Below are positions 1 to 5,413 of a stretch of 5,413 nucleotides of DNA, in pieces. Where the stretch lies: assembly GCA_016845285.1 (NCBI GenBank), contig JAERSX010000086.1:1-5413 (forward strand), given 5' to 3'. Source of the stretch: Deltaproteobacteria bacterium. Its GTDB lineage: Bacteria > Myxococcota_A > UBA796 > UBA2385. Under the pieces are notes generated by a model, which worked only from the letters and a program-made list of their open reading frames with translations, had not been told where the DNA came from and made no database searches. The translations under genes were made by a program, and so were the position numbers. Numbering within the stretch: position 1 is the stretch's first letter; the number at the start of each line of letters is the position of its first letter.

Positions 1-473
1 TGGGCGCCCAGTCCGTGGCAGGGCCTGACGGCCAGCGCCATGGGCTCGGTGGCATGCAAAGCGTGGGTGGCCGGGTGGGGGTCGAGCTGGGCGGACGTGC
101 GCCGGTGGCGATTCGACCCAGCGCAACCATCCGCTATGGGCGCCAGCCTGGCATGCCTCTGGACTGCATGGAGGTCCAGGGAGGCCTCGACTGCACCGTC
201 AGCACCGCAGAAGCCGACGTCCGAGTCTACGGCACAGGACAGGTCTGGGCCCCTGGCGTCGAGCTCAGCCTCGACTACCGCGAAGGCGGACGGACGACCG
301 CGCTCGGCACAGGTGTCAAGATCTTGGCCGACCAGCCCTTCGGTAGCTTGCCCAATGACCTCGATGTCACCTGGGCCCACGAGGCCCGCGCCCCTCAAAC
401 TCTCACGAACCTGGAACGGACCTGGACAGCCACCCAGCTCCGCGTCCTCGCCAACATCTCGTTCGCCTTCTGA
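1..473 (+). CDS. C-terminal part of a probable outer-membrane beta-barrel or other beta-rich envelope protein (5' end outside window)
   Basis: The reading frame is open from base 3 to the TGA at 471-473 (156 residues visible), so this is the end of a longer gene. A GTG at 15 is in frame but is unlikely to be the true start because the frame continues to the window edge. No named domain is recognised. The visible part is beta-rich with alternating polar and hydrophobic residues (for example ADVRVYGTGQVW and GVELSLDY). It ends in LRVLANISFAF, with hydrophobic residues at -4, -2 and a terminal Phe, which is the classic C-terminal signal read by the BAM complex in outer-membrane barrels. Two Cys (in PLDC and GLDC, nine residues apart) could form a disulfide in the periplasm or at the surface. 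The next gene starts 14 bases downstream with its own Shine-Dalgarno site, suggesting an operon. The barrel assignment is inference from the C-terminus and composition; a secreted beta-sandwich protein is the main alternative. Confidence 0.6.
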   Translation, partial: GAQSVAGPDGQRHGLGGMQSVGGRVGVELGGRAPVAIRPSATIRYGRQPGMPLDCMEVQGGLDCTVSTAEADVRVYGTGQVWAPGVELSLDYREGGRTTALGTGVKILADQPFGSLPNDLDVTWAHEARAPQTLTNLERTWTATQLRVLANISFAF

Positions 474-476
474 TCT

Positions 477-480
477 GGAG
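477..480 (+). promoter_or_regulatory. Ribosome binding site (GGAG) for the beta-propeller gene
   Basis: GGAG lies 7 bases before the ATG at 488, in the 14-base gap after the preceding stop codon. It supports this start and suggests the two plus-strand genes are read from one transcript. Confidence 0.7.
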
Positions 481-487
481 CACCTTC

Positions 488-1546
488 ATGCTCGTCCCGA
501 TCCTGCTGCTGTCCACGGCCATGGCCGGAGCCCGGCCCATCTCTCCCACCTATGACGGGAATTGCCAACTTCCTACGTGGTCTCCGGACGGCACACGTCT
601 GTCGTACGAGGTGAATTACCACGACCGCAAGGTCATCGAGCTGTACGTGTACGAGCCCGGCAAGGGCGATCCCACCCCGGTGCGCCCGGTCGAGCGAGGG
701 AGCTCCATGACCTCAGGGTTCTCCACGGGAGCTGGAGAGAGCGTGACCCACGAAGTGAGCTGGGCACCGCCCAACATCGGCCGCTTCGTCTACAGCGCGT
801 CCACGGCGAGCAAGGACTACGACATCTTCATCGACCAGGCCGGTCCGGTAGCCGCAAGTATCGGAGCAGACGGTGGGCCACAGTGGTCTCCCGACGGCCG
901 CTGGATCGCGTTTACCAGTGCGCGGTCAGGCCAGGGCGACCTCTACCTCGTGGACACGCACCGCATCGAGGCTCCGCCGTCACAGCTCACCTCGGACCCC
1001 GAGTCCGCCGAGCTCTTCGCGTCCTGGTCGCCCCATGGTTTCTCGTTGGTCTACGTCGGCCACAACGACTCTGGCGACAGCATCTACATCATCGAGCACG
1101 TAGAAAACCCGCAGCCCAAGCTTCTGGTGGACTGGGGCGCGACACAGACCCGCCCCACCTTCAGCCCCGATGGCAAGCGTGTGGCCTTCTACAGCAACCA
1201 CGACGACAACGAGCGCTTCGACCTGTACGTCATGAGCCTCGGCAGCAAGCCCTACCCCATCGCCCGTGGCGTGGTCATGAACGCCCGCGGGCCCACCTGG
1301 ACGCCGGACAGCAACCAGCTTGTCTACGTCAAGGACGATGATGACCGCTACGACCCCGTGTACGTCGCCCCCGTAATGGCGCCAGACTCGGCCCAGCGCC
1401 TGGCCACAGGAACCGTCGGCAACGGCGATGTCGATGTGGTCAGGGGCACCGATGGCCGTACCTGGCTAGCCATCGCGGCTCAAGGCCGTGACAGCGACAA
1501 GGTCAAGGACTTCAAGCGGATCTACGTGATGGAGCTGCCGAAGTAG
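488..1546 (+). CDS. Exported TolB-like (PD40) six-bladed beta-propeller protein
   Basis: A 352-residue protein that looks like a beta-propeller built from PD40/WD40-like repeats, the repeat type of the TolB C-terminal domain. The blade signature (aromatic-S-P-D-G followed by a beta-strand and a D-L-Y-V type strand) appears at about residues 30-36 (TWSPDGT), 91-94 (SWAP), 132-138 (QWSPDGR), 179-184 (SWSPHG), 224-230 (TFSPDGK) and 270-275 (TWTPDS). That gives six blades; the segment at 319-349 probably closes the ring. Residues 1-15 (MLVPILLLSTAMAGA) look like a short cleavable signal peptide, though the N-terminus lacks the usual Lys or Arg, so export is likely rather than certain. TolB proper has an additional N-terminal domain of roughly 130 residues and works with Pal; here the propeller begins almost at once and no tol-pal genes are nearby, so it should not be named tolB. 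Such propellers usually act as protein-binding scaffolds; the partner may be the preceding barrel-like protein. The ATG is fixed by GGAG at 477-480. Confidence 0.88.
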   Translation: MLVPILLLSTAMAGARPISPTYDGNCQLPTWSPDGTRLSYEVNYHDRKVIELYVYEPGKGDPTPVRPVERGSSMTSGFSTGAGESVTHEVSWAPPNIGRFVYSASTASKDYDIFIDQAGPVAASIGADGGPQWSPDGRWIAFTSARSGQGDLYLVDTHRIEAPPSQLTSDPESAELFASWSPHGFSLVYVGHNDSGDSIYIIEHVENPQPKLLVDWGATQTRPTFSPDGKRVAFYSNHDDNERFDLYVMSLGSKPYPIARGVVMNARGPTWTPDSNQLVYVKDDDDRYDPVYVAPVMAPDSAQRLATGTVGNGDVDVVRGTDGRTWLAIAAQGRDSDKVKDFKRIYVMELPK

Positions 1547-1563
1547 CTGTACCCAGACGCAAG

Positions 1564-1589
1564 GACGCCCTGCTGAGAAGCAGGGCGTC
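1564..1589. terminator. Perfect hairpin between convergent transcripts, probable bidirectional terminator
   Basis: An 11-bp perfect stem (GACGCCCTGCT at 1564-1574 with its complement at 1579-1589) closes a four-base loop, GAGA on the plus strand (GNRA type). It begins 17 bases after the propeller gene's stop on the plus strand and ends 3 bases beyond the CCA of tRNA-Ala on the minus strand, exactly where both converging transcripts should end. Neither side has a clear run of T, so it is not a textbook intrinsic terminator. It may work as a strong stem alone, as a 3'-end protecting structure, or with Rho. Confidence 0.6.
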
Positions 1590-1592
1590 AAG

Positions 1593-1668
1593 TGGTGGAG
1601 ACGAGCGGACTCGAACCGCTGACCCCCTGCGTGCAAAGCAGGTGCTCTCCCAACTGAGCTACGCCCCC
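1593..1668 (-). tRNA. tRNA-Ala (anticodon TGC)
   Basis: A complete 76-base cloverleaf can be folded by hand. The acceptor stem GGGGGCG pairs with CGTCTCC and includes the G3-U70 wobble pair that is the main identity element for alanyl-tRNA synthetase. The D stem is GCTC/GAGC, the anticodon stem CCTGC/GCAGG with loop TTTGCAC and anticodon TGC at 1633-1635, and the T stem AGCGG/CCGCT with loop TTCGAGT. The discriminator is A, and the 3' CCA is encoded in the DNA (1593-1595). It lies 15 bases downstream of tRNA-Ile on the same strand, so the two are probably cut from one precursor. Confidence 0.97.
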
Positions 1669-1683
1669 ATGAGAAGCAGCGGG

Positions 1684-1760
1684 TGGTGGGGCTGGGGTGA
1701 CTTGAACACCCGACCTCGCGCTTATCAGGCGCGCGCTCTAACCAGCTGAGCTACAGCCCC
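1684..1760 (-). tRNA. tRNA-Ile (anticodon GAT)
   Basis: A complete 77-base cloverleaf. The acceptor stem GGGGCTG pairs perfectly with CAGCCCC; the D stem is GCTC/GAGC; the anticodon stem CGCGC/GCGCG encloses loop CTGATAA with anticodon GAT at 1724-1726; the T stem GGGTG/CACCC encloses TTCAAGT. The discriminator is A and CCA is encoded (1684-1686). Ile(GAT) followed by Ala(TGC) is the order normally found between 16S and 23S rRNA genes, but the flanking DNA here is protein-coding. I could not identify a convincing promoter in the 73 bases between this gene and the hairpin at 1834-1862. Confidence 0.97.
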
Positions 1761-1833
1761 GCGTTAACCGCGGCCACTCAGGCTCCTGAACAGCACGCCA
1801 GGACGCCCAAGGCGACGGGGTTCTAACCAGTCT

Positions 1834-1862
1834 CCCCGACCCGGCAAGGAGCCGTGTCGGGG
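1834..1862 (-). terminator. Hairpin after the lipoprotein gene, probable terminator
   Basis: A 7-bp outer stem (CCCCGAC at 1834-1840 with GTCGGGG at 1856-1862), one C/T mismatch, then a 4-bp inner stem (CGGC/GCCG) closing a 5-base loop. It begins 9 bases past the lipoprotein stop codon on the minus strand and stands between that gene and tRNA-Ile. As with the other hairpin, no strong T-run follows, so intrinsic termination is likely but not proven; read-through into the tRNA pair remains possible. Confidence 0.55.
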
Positions 1863-1871
1863 CCTCGCAGA

Positions 1872-4571
1872 CTAGTTTTCCTCGTCGTCGTCGTAGCCGT
1901 CCTCACACTGCTCGTCATCCTCGTCTCGATCGCCATCTGCATCGTTGTCGAGGTTGTCATTGCACTGCGTCGTGCCGTAGCCGTCATCTTCGGGGAGGGT
2001 GTCGTCTTCACAGCCGGGATCGGCTTCGTCCGCCCAACCGTCGCCGTCGTTGTCCTCGCCATCGGCACAGGTGGTGTAGCCGGGTAGGTCGGCGTTCTCG
2101 TCGTTCACGAAGCCATCAAGCTCGCCGGCTTCGTTGACACAGCCGGCATCCATCCAGTCGATGAAGCCGTCGCCATCGTCGTCCTGGCTGTTGTAGCAGA
2201 TGGGGGTGACCGGCCACTCATCCTCTTCGAAGCCATCGCCGCTCTCATACGCGAAGGGCGGAGTCTCGCAGTCGGGATCGTTGCCGTCGACGAGGCCGTC
2301 ATCGTCGTTGTCGGTCTCGTCGATGCAGTCGGCGCTGAAGTTGGGCTGTTCGGACTCGTAGTCAGCACCCTGGCGGGCGCAGGTCAGGTCCTCGGAGTCG
2401 ACATCACCGTGACCGTCGTTGTCTTCGCCATCGTTACACTCGGTGTCGCCCAGGCCCAGCTCGTCATCCGCGCTGCTGGCGCAGTCGGGATCATCGAGAT
2501 CGATCCAGGTGTCGCCGTCGTCGTCTACGCCGTTGCCACACTGCCAGTCGGGGTCGTCTTCACCCAGCTCGAAGCCGGTCTCCGCACACTCACCATCTTC
2601 TTCGTCGGTGAACCCGTCTCCGTCGTTGTCTTCGCCGTCGAAGCAGTTGGTCTCACCGTCCTCGCCGGTCAAGCAGTCCTCATCGTCAGCGTCGGCAGCA
2701 CCGTCACCGTCGTTGTCTTCACCGTCGTTGCAGGTGTAGACGCCGAAGGCGGAGCCGTCCTCGCTGTCGCTGTCCTCACAGTCCGGATCGTCGTCATCAG
2801 CCCAGCCGTCGCCATCGTCGTCCTGGCAGTTGTTGCAGCCGTCGAGGTTGAGCGGGTTCTCCCAGAAAGAGAAGCCGAGGTCGCCCGAGGCGCTGGCCAC
2901 GATGATCTCGCCGTCCACATCGACGTCGTTGGTCGTGGAGTAGCCGGCCTCGACCTTGTACTCGGTGACCCGCTCGGCCACGGCCACGAAGTAGCCGTAC
3001 TCGGTGACGGATGGGTCGCCCCAGTTGAAGCCGACAGGATCGCCCGTGATGTTGTCGTACTCGATGCCCACGTCGAAGGACGAGTATGGGAACTGGTAGA
3101 GCACGCTGGCCGGCACGCTGACGCTGCTGCGACCGGAGTCTTCGTCGTAGTTGTGATCGTCGGGCACCGTGATGACGGCGCGGATGGGAGCACCCTCGCC
3201 ACCGAACCAGCCGAAGCTGAGGATGTTCAGGGTGACGCGTACGTAGGTACGAGCACCCGTGATGCCACCACCCGAGGCGTATTCGCCGTCGTAGGGCTCC
3301 CACTCCCAGGTCACGACCGGACTGTCGAGATCGGCTACGCCGTCGTCGCCTGCATCGGGACAAGAGTTGGCCCCGATACCCACCAGCGCCCAGAGGTCCT
3401 CGTAGGCAGAGCCCTTCGTTGCGAGGAACTGCGAGTAGTTGGGGAAGATCAGCTCCTGACCGTCGATCCCCACGTCGGGGATGTCGAGCTCGAGGGTGAC
3501 CGGTCCGTCGATGCCGTCCTCATCGCTCCGACCGATGAAGAAGTCCTTGCCCACGGGGTAGTCGGACTCGTAGCGGTAGGAGCGAGGGGTGTCGTACTCG
3601 GGAGCCTGGCAGTACTGCATACGGCCACGCTCGTAGGTCTTCGCCCAGGCGTCATCCGCACTGGCCTCGTCCCGCAGCGTGTTCACCGGGACGACCGTGA
3701 AGGGGCTCAGGATGCTGCCGTCTTCCGCCTCATCTCCACCCGCATAGCGGTAGGAGCCGAGCACCGACATGTCTGCGTGGAAGTCCTCGTCATCGAGGCG
3801 AGGATTGCGGACCGAAAACGAGTCGATCTCGACGCGCCGATCTTCGTAGGCGTCGTCGATGTCGACGTCGATGTAGTCCTGCGGCGGAATCTCGACAGCC
3901 CACTCACCCCAGGACCAGTCGGAGCTGCCACCGTACCCACCACGGGCGCCAGCCCACATTGTGTGGACACGGGGGAAGGCGAAGTCCCAGAACTCGGCCT
4001 GACCACCCTGCCCGGTCTGACCCACCCAGGCGGACTCTTCGCAGAACTCGATGCCGTTTGCTTCGACATCCAGCAGGTCGTCCAAGCCGATGCCGGCGTA
4101 GCAGGAGAGCCAGTCGTTGTCCAAGGCCAGGTAGGCGACCTGATTTGCGTAGAAGTCGTCGCTGTCGCCATCGTCAAAGATGACGCCGCCACTGCTCGCA
4201 TCGAAGGTGTAGCCATCCTCGAGGGTCGCTTGACCACCGACGGTGCCCACCTTGATGTCCACCGCGCCAGCCTCCAGGGGCCCCCGCGGGACGGTGACGG
4301 TGAGCTCACCGTCGCTTACCGCTAGGATCTCGGCGTTGGAGTAGCCGAAGATAACGGTCAGGCCGTCGACCTCTTCGCCGAAGCCCGAGCCCGAGATGAT
4401 GGCGGTCTGCCCACCTACACTGCCGATCTCGGAGTCGACCGAGATGCTGGTGATGGTGGGAGCGGTGCCCGAGTAGTAGTCCTCGAAGCTCCCACCACAC
4501 GCGGCGAGCAGCGAGGGAGCCGCGACCAGGCAGAGGGACGAGAGGCGCATGGGCAGCGTCTTGGGGGTCAT
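1872..4571 (-). CDS. Large surface lipoprotein: IPT/TIG domain, beta-rich middle, nine Cys-bracketed DNDGDG calcium-type repeats
   Basis: About 899 residues from the ATG at 4571. Residues 1-25 form a lipoprotein signal peptide with lipobox L-A-A-C, Cys25 being the lipidated residue; the +2 residue is Gly, so outer-membrane sorting is plausible. Residues about 37-125 match an IPT/TIG immunoglobulin-like domain (GGQ then ISGSGFG, a V-x-F-G strand, a final GYTF). Residues about 126-576 are an unrecognised beta-rich region with Cys at 157, 177, 321 and 404. Residues 579-889 hold nine repeats of C-x2-G-x-D-N-D-G-D-G-x2-D-x2-D-x2-C type; from 577 to the end I count 128 Asp/Glu in 323 residues and only two Arg and no Lys. 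The tail resembles thrombospondin type 3 or EF-hand-like calcium loops; metal binding is inferred. Start choice: GAGG at 4578-4581 sits 6 bases before ATG 4571, whereas the GTG at 4583 (4 residues longer) has no ribosome site; ATG 4550 would give a shorter but still valid signal peptide. It is co-directional with and overlaps the upstream gene region. Exact function unknown. Confidence 0.85.
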   Translation of the reverse strand: MTPKTLPMRLSSLCLVAAPSLLAACGGSFEDYYSGTAPTITSISVDSEIGSVGGQTAIISGSGFGEEVDGLTVIFGYSNAEILAVSDGELTVTVPRGPLEAGAVDIKVGTVGGQATLEDGYTFDASSGGVIFDDGDSDDFYANQVAYLALDNDWLSCYAGIGLDDLLDVEANGIEFCEESAWVGQTGQGGQAEFWDFAFPRVHTMWAGARGGYGGSSDWSWGEWAVEIPPQDYIDVDIDDAYEDRRVEIDSFSVRNPRLDDEDFHADMSVLGSYRYAGGDEAEDGSILSPFTVVPVNTLRDEASADDAWAKTYERGRMQYCQAPEYDTPRSYRYESDYPVGKDFFIGRSDEDGIDGPVTLELDIPDVGIDGQELIFPNYSQFLATKGSAYEDLWALVGIGANSCPDAGDDGVADLDSPVVTWEWEPYDGEYASGGGITGARTYVRVTLNILSFGWFGGEGAPIRAVITVPDDHNYDEDSGRSSVSVPASVLYQFPYSSFDVGIEYDNITGDPVGFNWGDPSVTEYGYFVAVAERVTEYKVEAGYSTTNDVDVDGEIIVASASGDLGFSFWENPLNLDGCNNCQDDDGDGWADDDDPDCEDSDSEDGSAFGVYTCNDGEDNDGDGAADADDEDCLTGEDGETNCFDGEDNDGDGFTDEEDGECAETGFELGEDDPDWQCGNGVDDDGDTWIDLDDPDCASSADDELGLGDTECNDGEDNDGHGDVDSEDLTCARQGADYESEQPNFSADCIDETDNDDDGLVDGNDPDCETPPFAYESGDGFEEDEWPVTPICYNSQDDDGDGFIDWMDAGCVNEAGELDGFVNDENADLPGYTTCADGEDNDGDGWADEADPGCEDDTLPEDDGYGTTQCNDNLDNDADGDRDEDDEQCEDGYDDDEEN
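1905..2837 (-). repeat. Nine-unit protein-coding repeat array (20-residue Cys-to-Cys DNDGDG units)
   Basis: Within the lipoprotein gene, nine units each span exactly 20 residues from first to last Cys. They lie at residues 579-598, 614-633, 643-662, 678-697, 712-731, 749-768, 792-811, 835-854 and 870-889 (numbered from ATG 4571). Linkers vary from 9 to 23 residues. The core D-x-D-x-D-G-x-x-D-x-x-D/E places acidic residues at positions 1, 3, 5, 9 and 12 with Gly at 6, as in an EF-hand loop. Units 4, 5, 6 and 9 are slightly degenerate (DGDT, DGHG, DDDG, DADG). Unit 1 carries an extra Cys (CNNC). At DNA level this gives the GTC/GTCGTC-rich plus strand of this stretch. Confidence 0.9.
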
Positions 4572-4577
4572 GCGGGG

Positions 4578-4581
4578 CCTC
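4578..4581 (-). promoter_or_regulatory. Ribosome binding site (GAGG) deciding the lipoprotein start
   Basis: On the minus strand, GAGG sits 6 bases before the ATG at 4571 and overlaps the TGA stop of the upstream gene (4580-4582). This spacing favours ATG 4571 over the GTG at 4583 and makes translational coupling of the two genes likely. Confidence 0.6.
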
Positions 4582-5413
4582 ACAGGTCGAACCAGAAGCG
4601 TCCGAGCTGGACGGCGTTGACCACGACGCGAACGTCTGAGGTGTCGCGCTTCTGACCGTAGCGGTCACGCACGGGCGGCACGTCGATGTCGGTGGTGGTG
4701 GTGCGGTTGAGGTAGAAGATGGCGCCCTGGGCATCGTTGGCCAGCGCGTAGGTGATGGCCGACTCCAGCATGTCTTCGGTCAGCTGGAAGCTTCCGTCGG
4801 CGTCGTTGGCCCGACAGACCACTTCGGCCAGCTTCGAGCTCGGCTCGCCCTGGAGGCTGAGCACGTAGTCGCCGTTGGAGCGTCGGAGGTTGGGGTCGAA
4901 GACCCACTCGATGTCGTCTTCGTCATCGCATGCCAGCGCCGGGCGCATGCCGTCAGGCACGTCCATGTCGTCGGGGACGAAGCCGCGGCTGCGGTAGTAA
5001 TTCCACTCTTCTTCGATGTGTGGAGAAGGCGCCACCTGCACACGGGCGTCCACCTTGTACTCGTCGTCTTCATCGACGGGCCCAAGGAAACGAACACCGA
5101 TGGTGACCGTCTCGTCGATTCCGTCCAGAGACGGAATCCACTCGAAGCTCAGACCGTCGGTGGTGTCCCAGGGACCGGTGTACACCTGCCCCTCGAAGTA
5201 CGTCCCGTCGTTGGGCGGGGGCTCCAGCTCCACGCAGTCCTCGGAGGAGGCCGGTGAGTCGGTGTGGGCGAGGAACTGCATGCAGGTGCTGTTGACCTCG
5301 TCCTCGCTGGTGCTGTCGGACAGGATGTTGCCGTCACCATCGTAGGTGGGGCCGTCCCAGCTGAGGCGCACGCCCAGCGGTTGGGTCGGGTACGTGACCA
5401 CGTTGTCCTGACC
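4580..5413 (-). CDS. C-terminal part of a beta-rich, probably exported protein, partner gene of the lipoprotein (5' end outside window)
   Basis: The frame is open from the window edge to TGA at 4580-4582, giving 277 visible residues. An in-frame GTG at 5401 is not a convincing start because coding continues upstream. No named family is recognised. The composition is acidic, Thr- and Tyr-containing and beta-rich, with Cys at residues 44, 60, 162 and 200 of the visible part, suggesting an exported, disulfide-bearing protein. Two stretches have the look of stacked beta-sandwich modules: an F-E-W-I-P strand near residue 90 followed by TVTIGVRFLG, and an I-E-W-V-F strand near 169 followed by DYVLSLQG, then C200 and ADGSFQLTEDML. 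The same order (W-E-W, V-R-V strand, D-x-G-S, then a Leu-rich strand) occurs in the middle of the downstream lipoprotein, so the two may be distant relatives. The lipoprotein reading begins at or just beyond this stop codon, so the genes are almost certainly co-transcribed. Function unknown. Confidence 0.75.
   Translation of the reverse strand, partial: GQDNVVTYPTQPLGVRLSWDGPTYDGDGNILSDSTSEDEVNSTCMQFLAHTDSPASSEDCVELEPPPNDGTYFEGQVYTGPWDTTDGLSFEWIPSLDGIDETVTIGVRFLGPVDEDDEYKVDARVQVAPSPHIEEEWNYYRSRGFVPDDMDVPDGMRPALACDDEDDIEWVFDPNLRRSNGDYVLSLQGEPSSKLAEVVCRANDADGSFQLTEDMLESAITYALANDAQGAIFYLNRTTTTDIDVPPVRDRYGQKRDTSDVRVVVNAVQLGRFWFDL

Noticed and set aside
40..555. Alternative long frame on the plus strand overlapping the first gene and the propeller start
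   Set aside because: Its Ser/Pro/Arg-rich product has no recognisable pattern and it overlaps two better-supported genes; the neighbouring frame ends in a barrel-type C-terminus with proper operon spacing.
562..1341. A 259-codon frame inside the propeller gene
   Set aside because: It is an Arg/His-rich shadow of the PD40 propeller, whose six regularly spaced blade motifs make the 488-1546 frame certain.
1761..1871. Possible remnant of 16S rRNA upstream of tRNA-Ile
   Set aside because: The 111 bases contain no recognisable 16S 3'-end sequence such as the anti-Shine-Dalgarno CCTCC context; they hold a hairpin and otherwise unremarkable sequence without a clear promoter.
1905..2837. Possible CRISPR-like or non-coding tandem repeat because of the recurring GTCGTC and GTCGTTGTC strings
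   Set aside because: Repeat spacing is irregular, the DNA copies differ at synonymous positions, and the frame encodes a coherent Cys/Asp protein repeat.
2409..4325. A 638-codon open frame on the plus strand, very rich in Val, Ile, Ala and Leu, that could be mistaken for a membrane protein
   Set aside because: It is the exact codon-aligned antisense of the lipoprotein gene. Asp GAC/GAT reads as Val GTC/Ile ATC and Glu as Leu/Phe, and the rarity of TTA, CTA and TCA codons in a GC-rich gene keeps it open. The minus strand has a lipobox, a TIG domain and perfect repeats, which decide the case.
4572..4583. GTG at 4583 as the lipoprotein start
   Set aside because: No Shine-Dalgarno sequence precedes it, while ATG 4571 has GAGG at a 6-base spacing and retains the full lipoprotein signal. 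It is kept as an alternative, not excluded.

Overview
This is a high-GC window that most resembles a chromosomal region of a myxobacterium-like organism (Myxococcota, Bradymonadota or another former deltaproteobacterium, likely a little-studied or metagenomic genome). The main clue is a lipoprotein ending in nine Cys-bracketed D-N-D-G-D-G repeats, a protein style very common in those groups. The lineage call is inference; there is no rRNA or other phylogenetic marker beyond two tRNAs.

Layout. Left arm, plus strand: the 3' end of an envelope protein that looks like a beta-barrel (ends in alternating hydrophobics and a terminal Phe). Fourteen bases later comes a complete 352-residue exported beta-propeller protein with six PD40/TolB-like blades. 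Centre: a perfect 11-bp hairpin between converging transcripts, then a tRNA-Ala(TGC) and a tRNA-Ile(GAT) gene on the minus strand. They are in the Ile-then-Ala order normally seen inside a 16S-23S spacer, but there is no rRNA on either side. Right arm, minus strand: a two-gene unit. The upstream gene (5' end outside the window) encodes a beta-rich, probably exported protein. Its stop codon overlaps the start region of a ~900-residue lipoprotein made of a lipoprotein signal peptide, an IPT/TIG domain, a long beta-rich middle and an extremely acidic C-terminal array of EF-hand-like loops. A second hairpin follows the lipoprotein stop and separates it from the tRNA pair.

Functionally both protein-coding arms look like cell-envelope or surface proteins, with no enzyme and no defence or mobile-element signature. 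The right-arm pair share what appears to be the same beta-sandwich template and are probably made together and exported. The calcium-binding idea for the repeat tail rests on residue spacing alone. I found no CRISPR array, insertion sequence, phage gene or riboswitch. Intergenic DNA is short everywhere (no gene-free stretch reaches 300 bases), and no convincing -35/-10 promoter could be recognised in front of the tRNAs.
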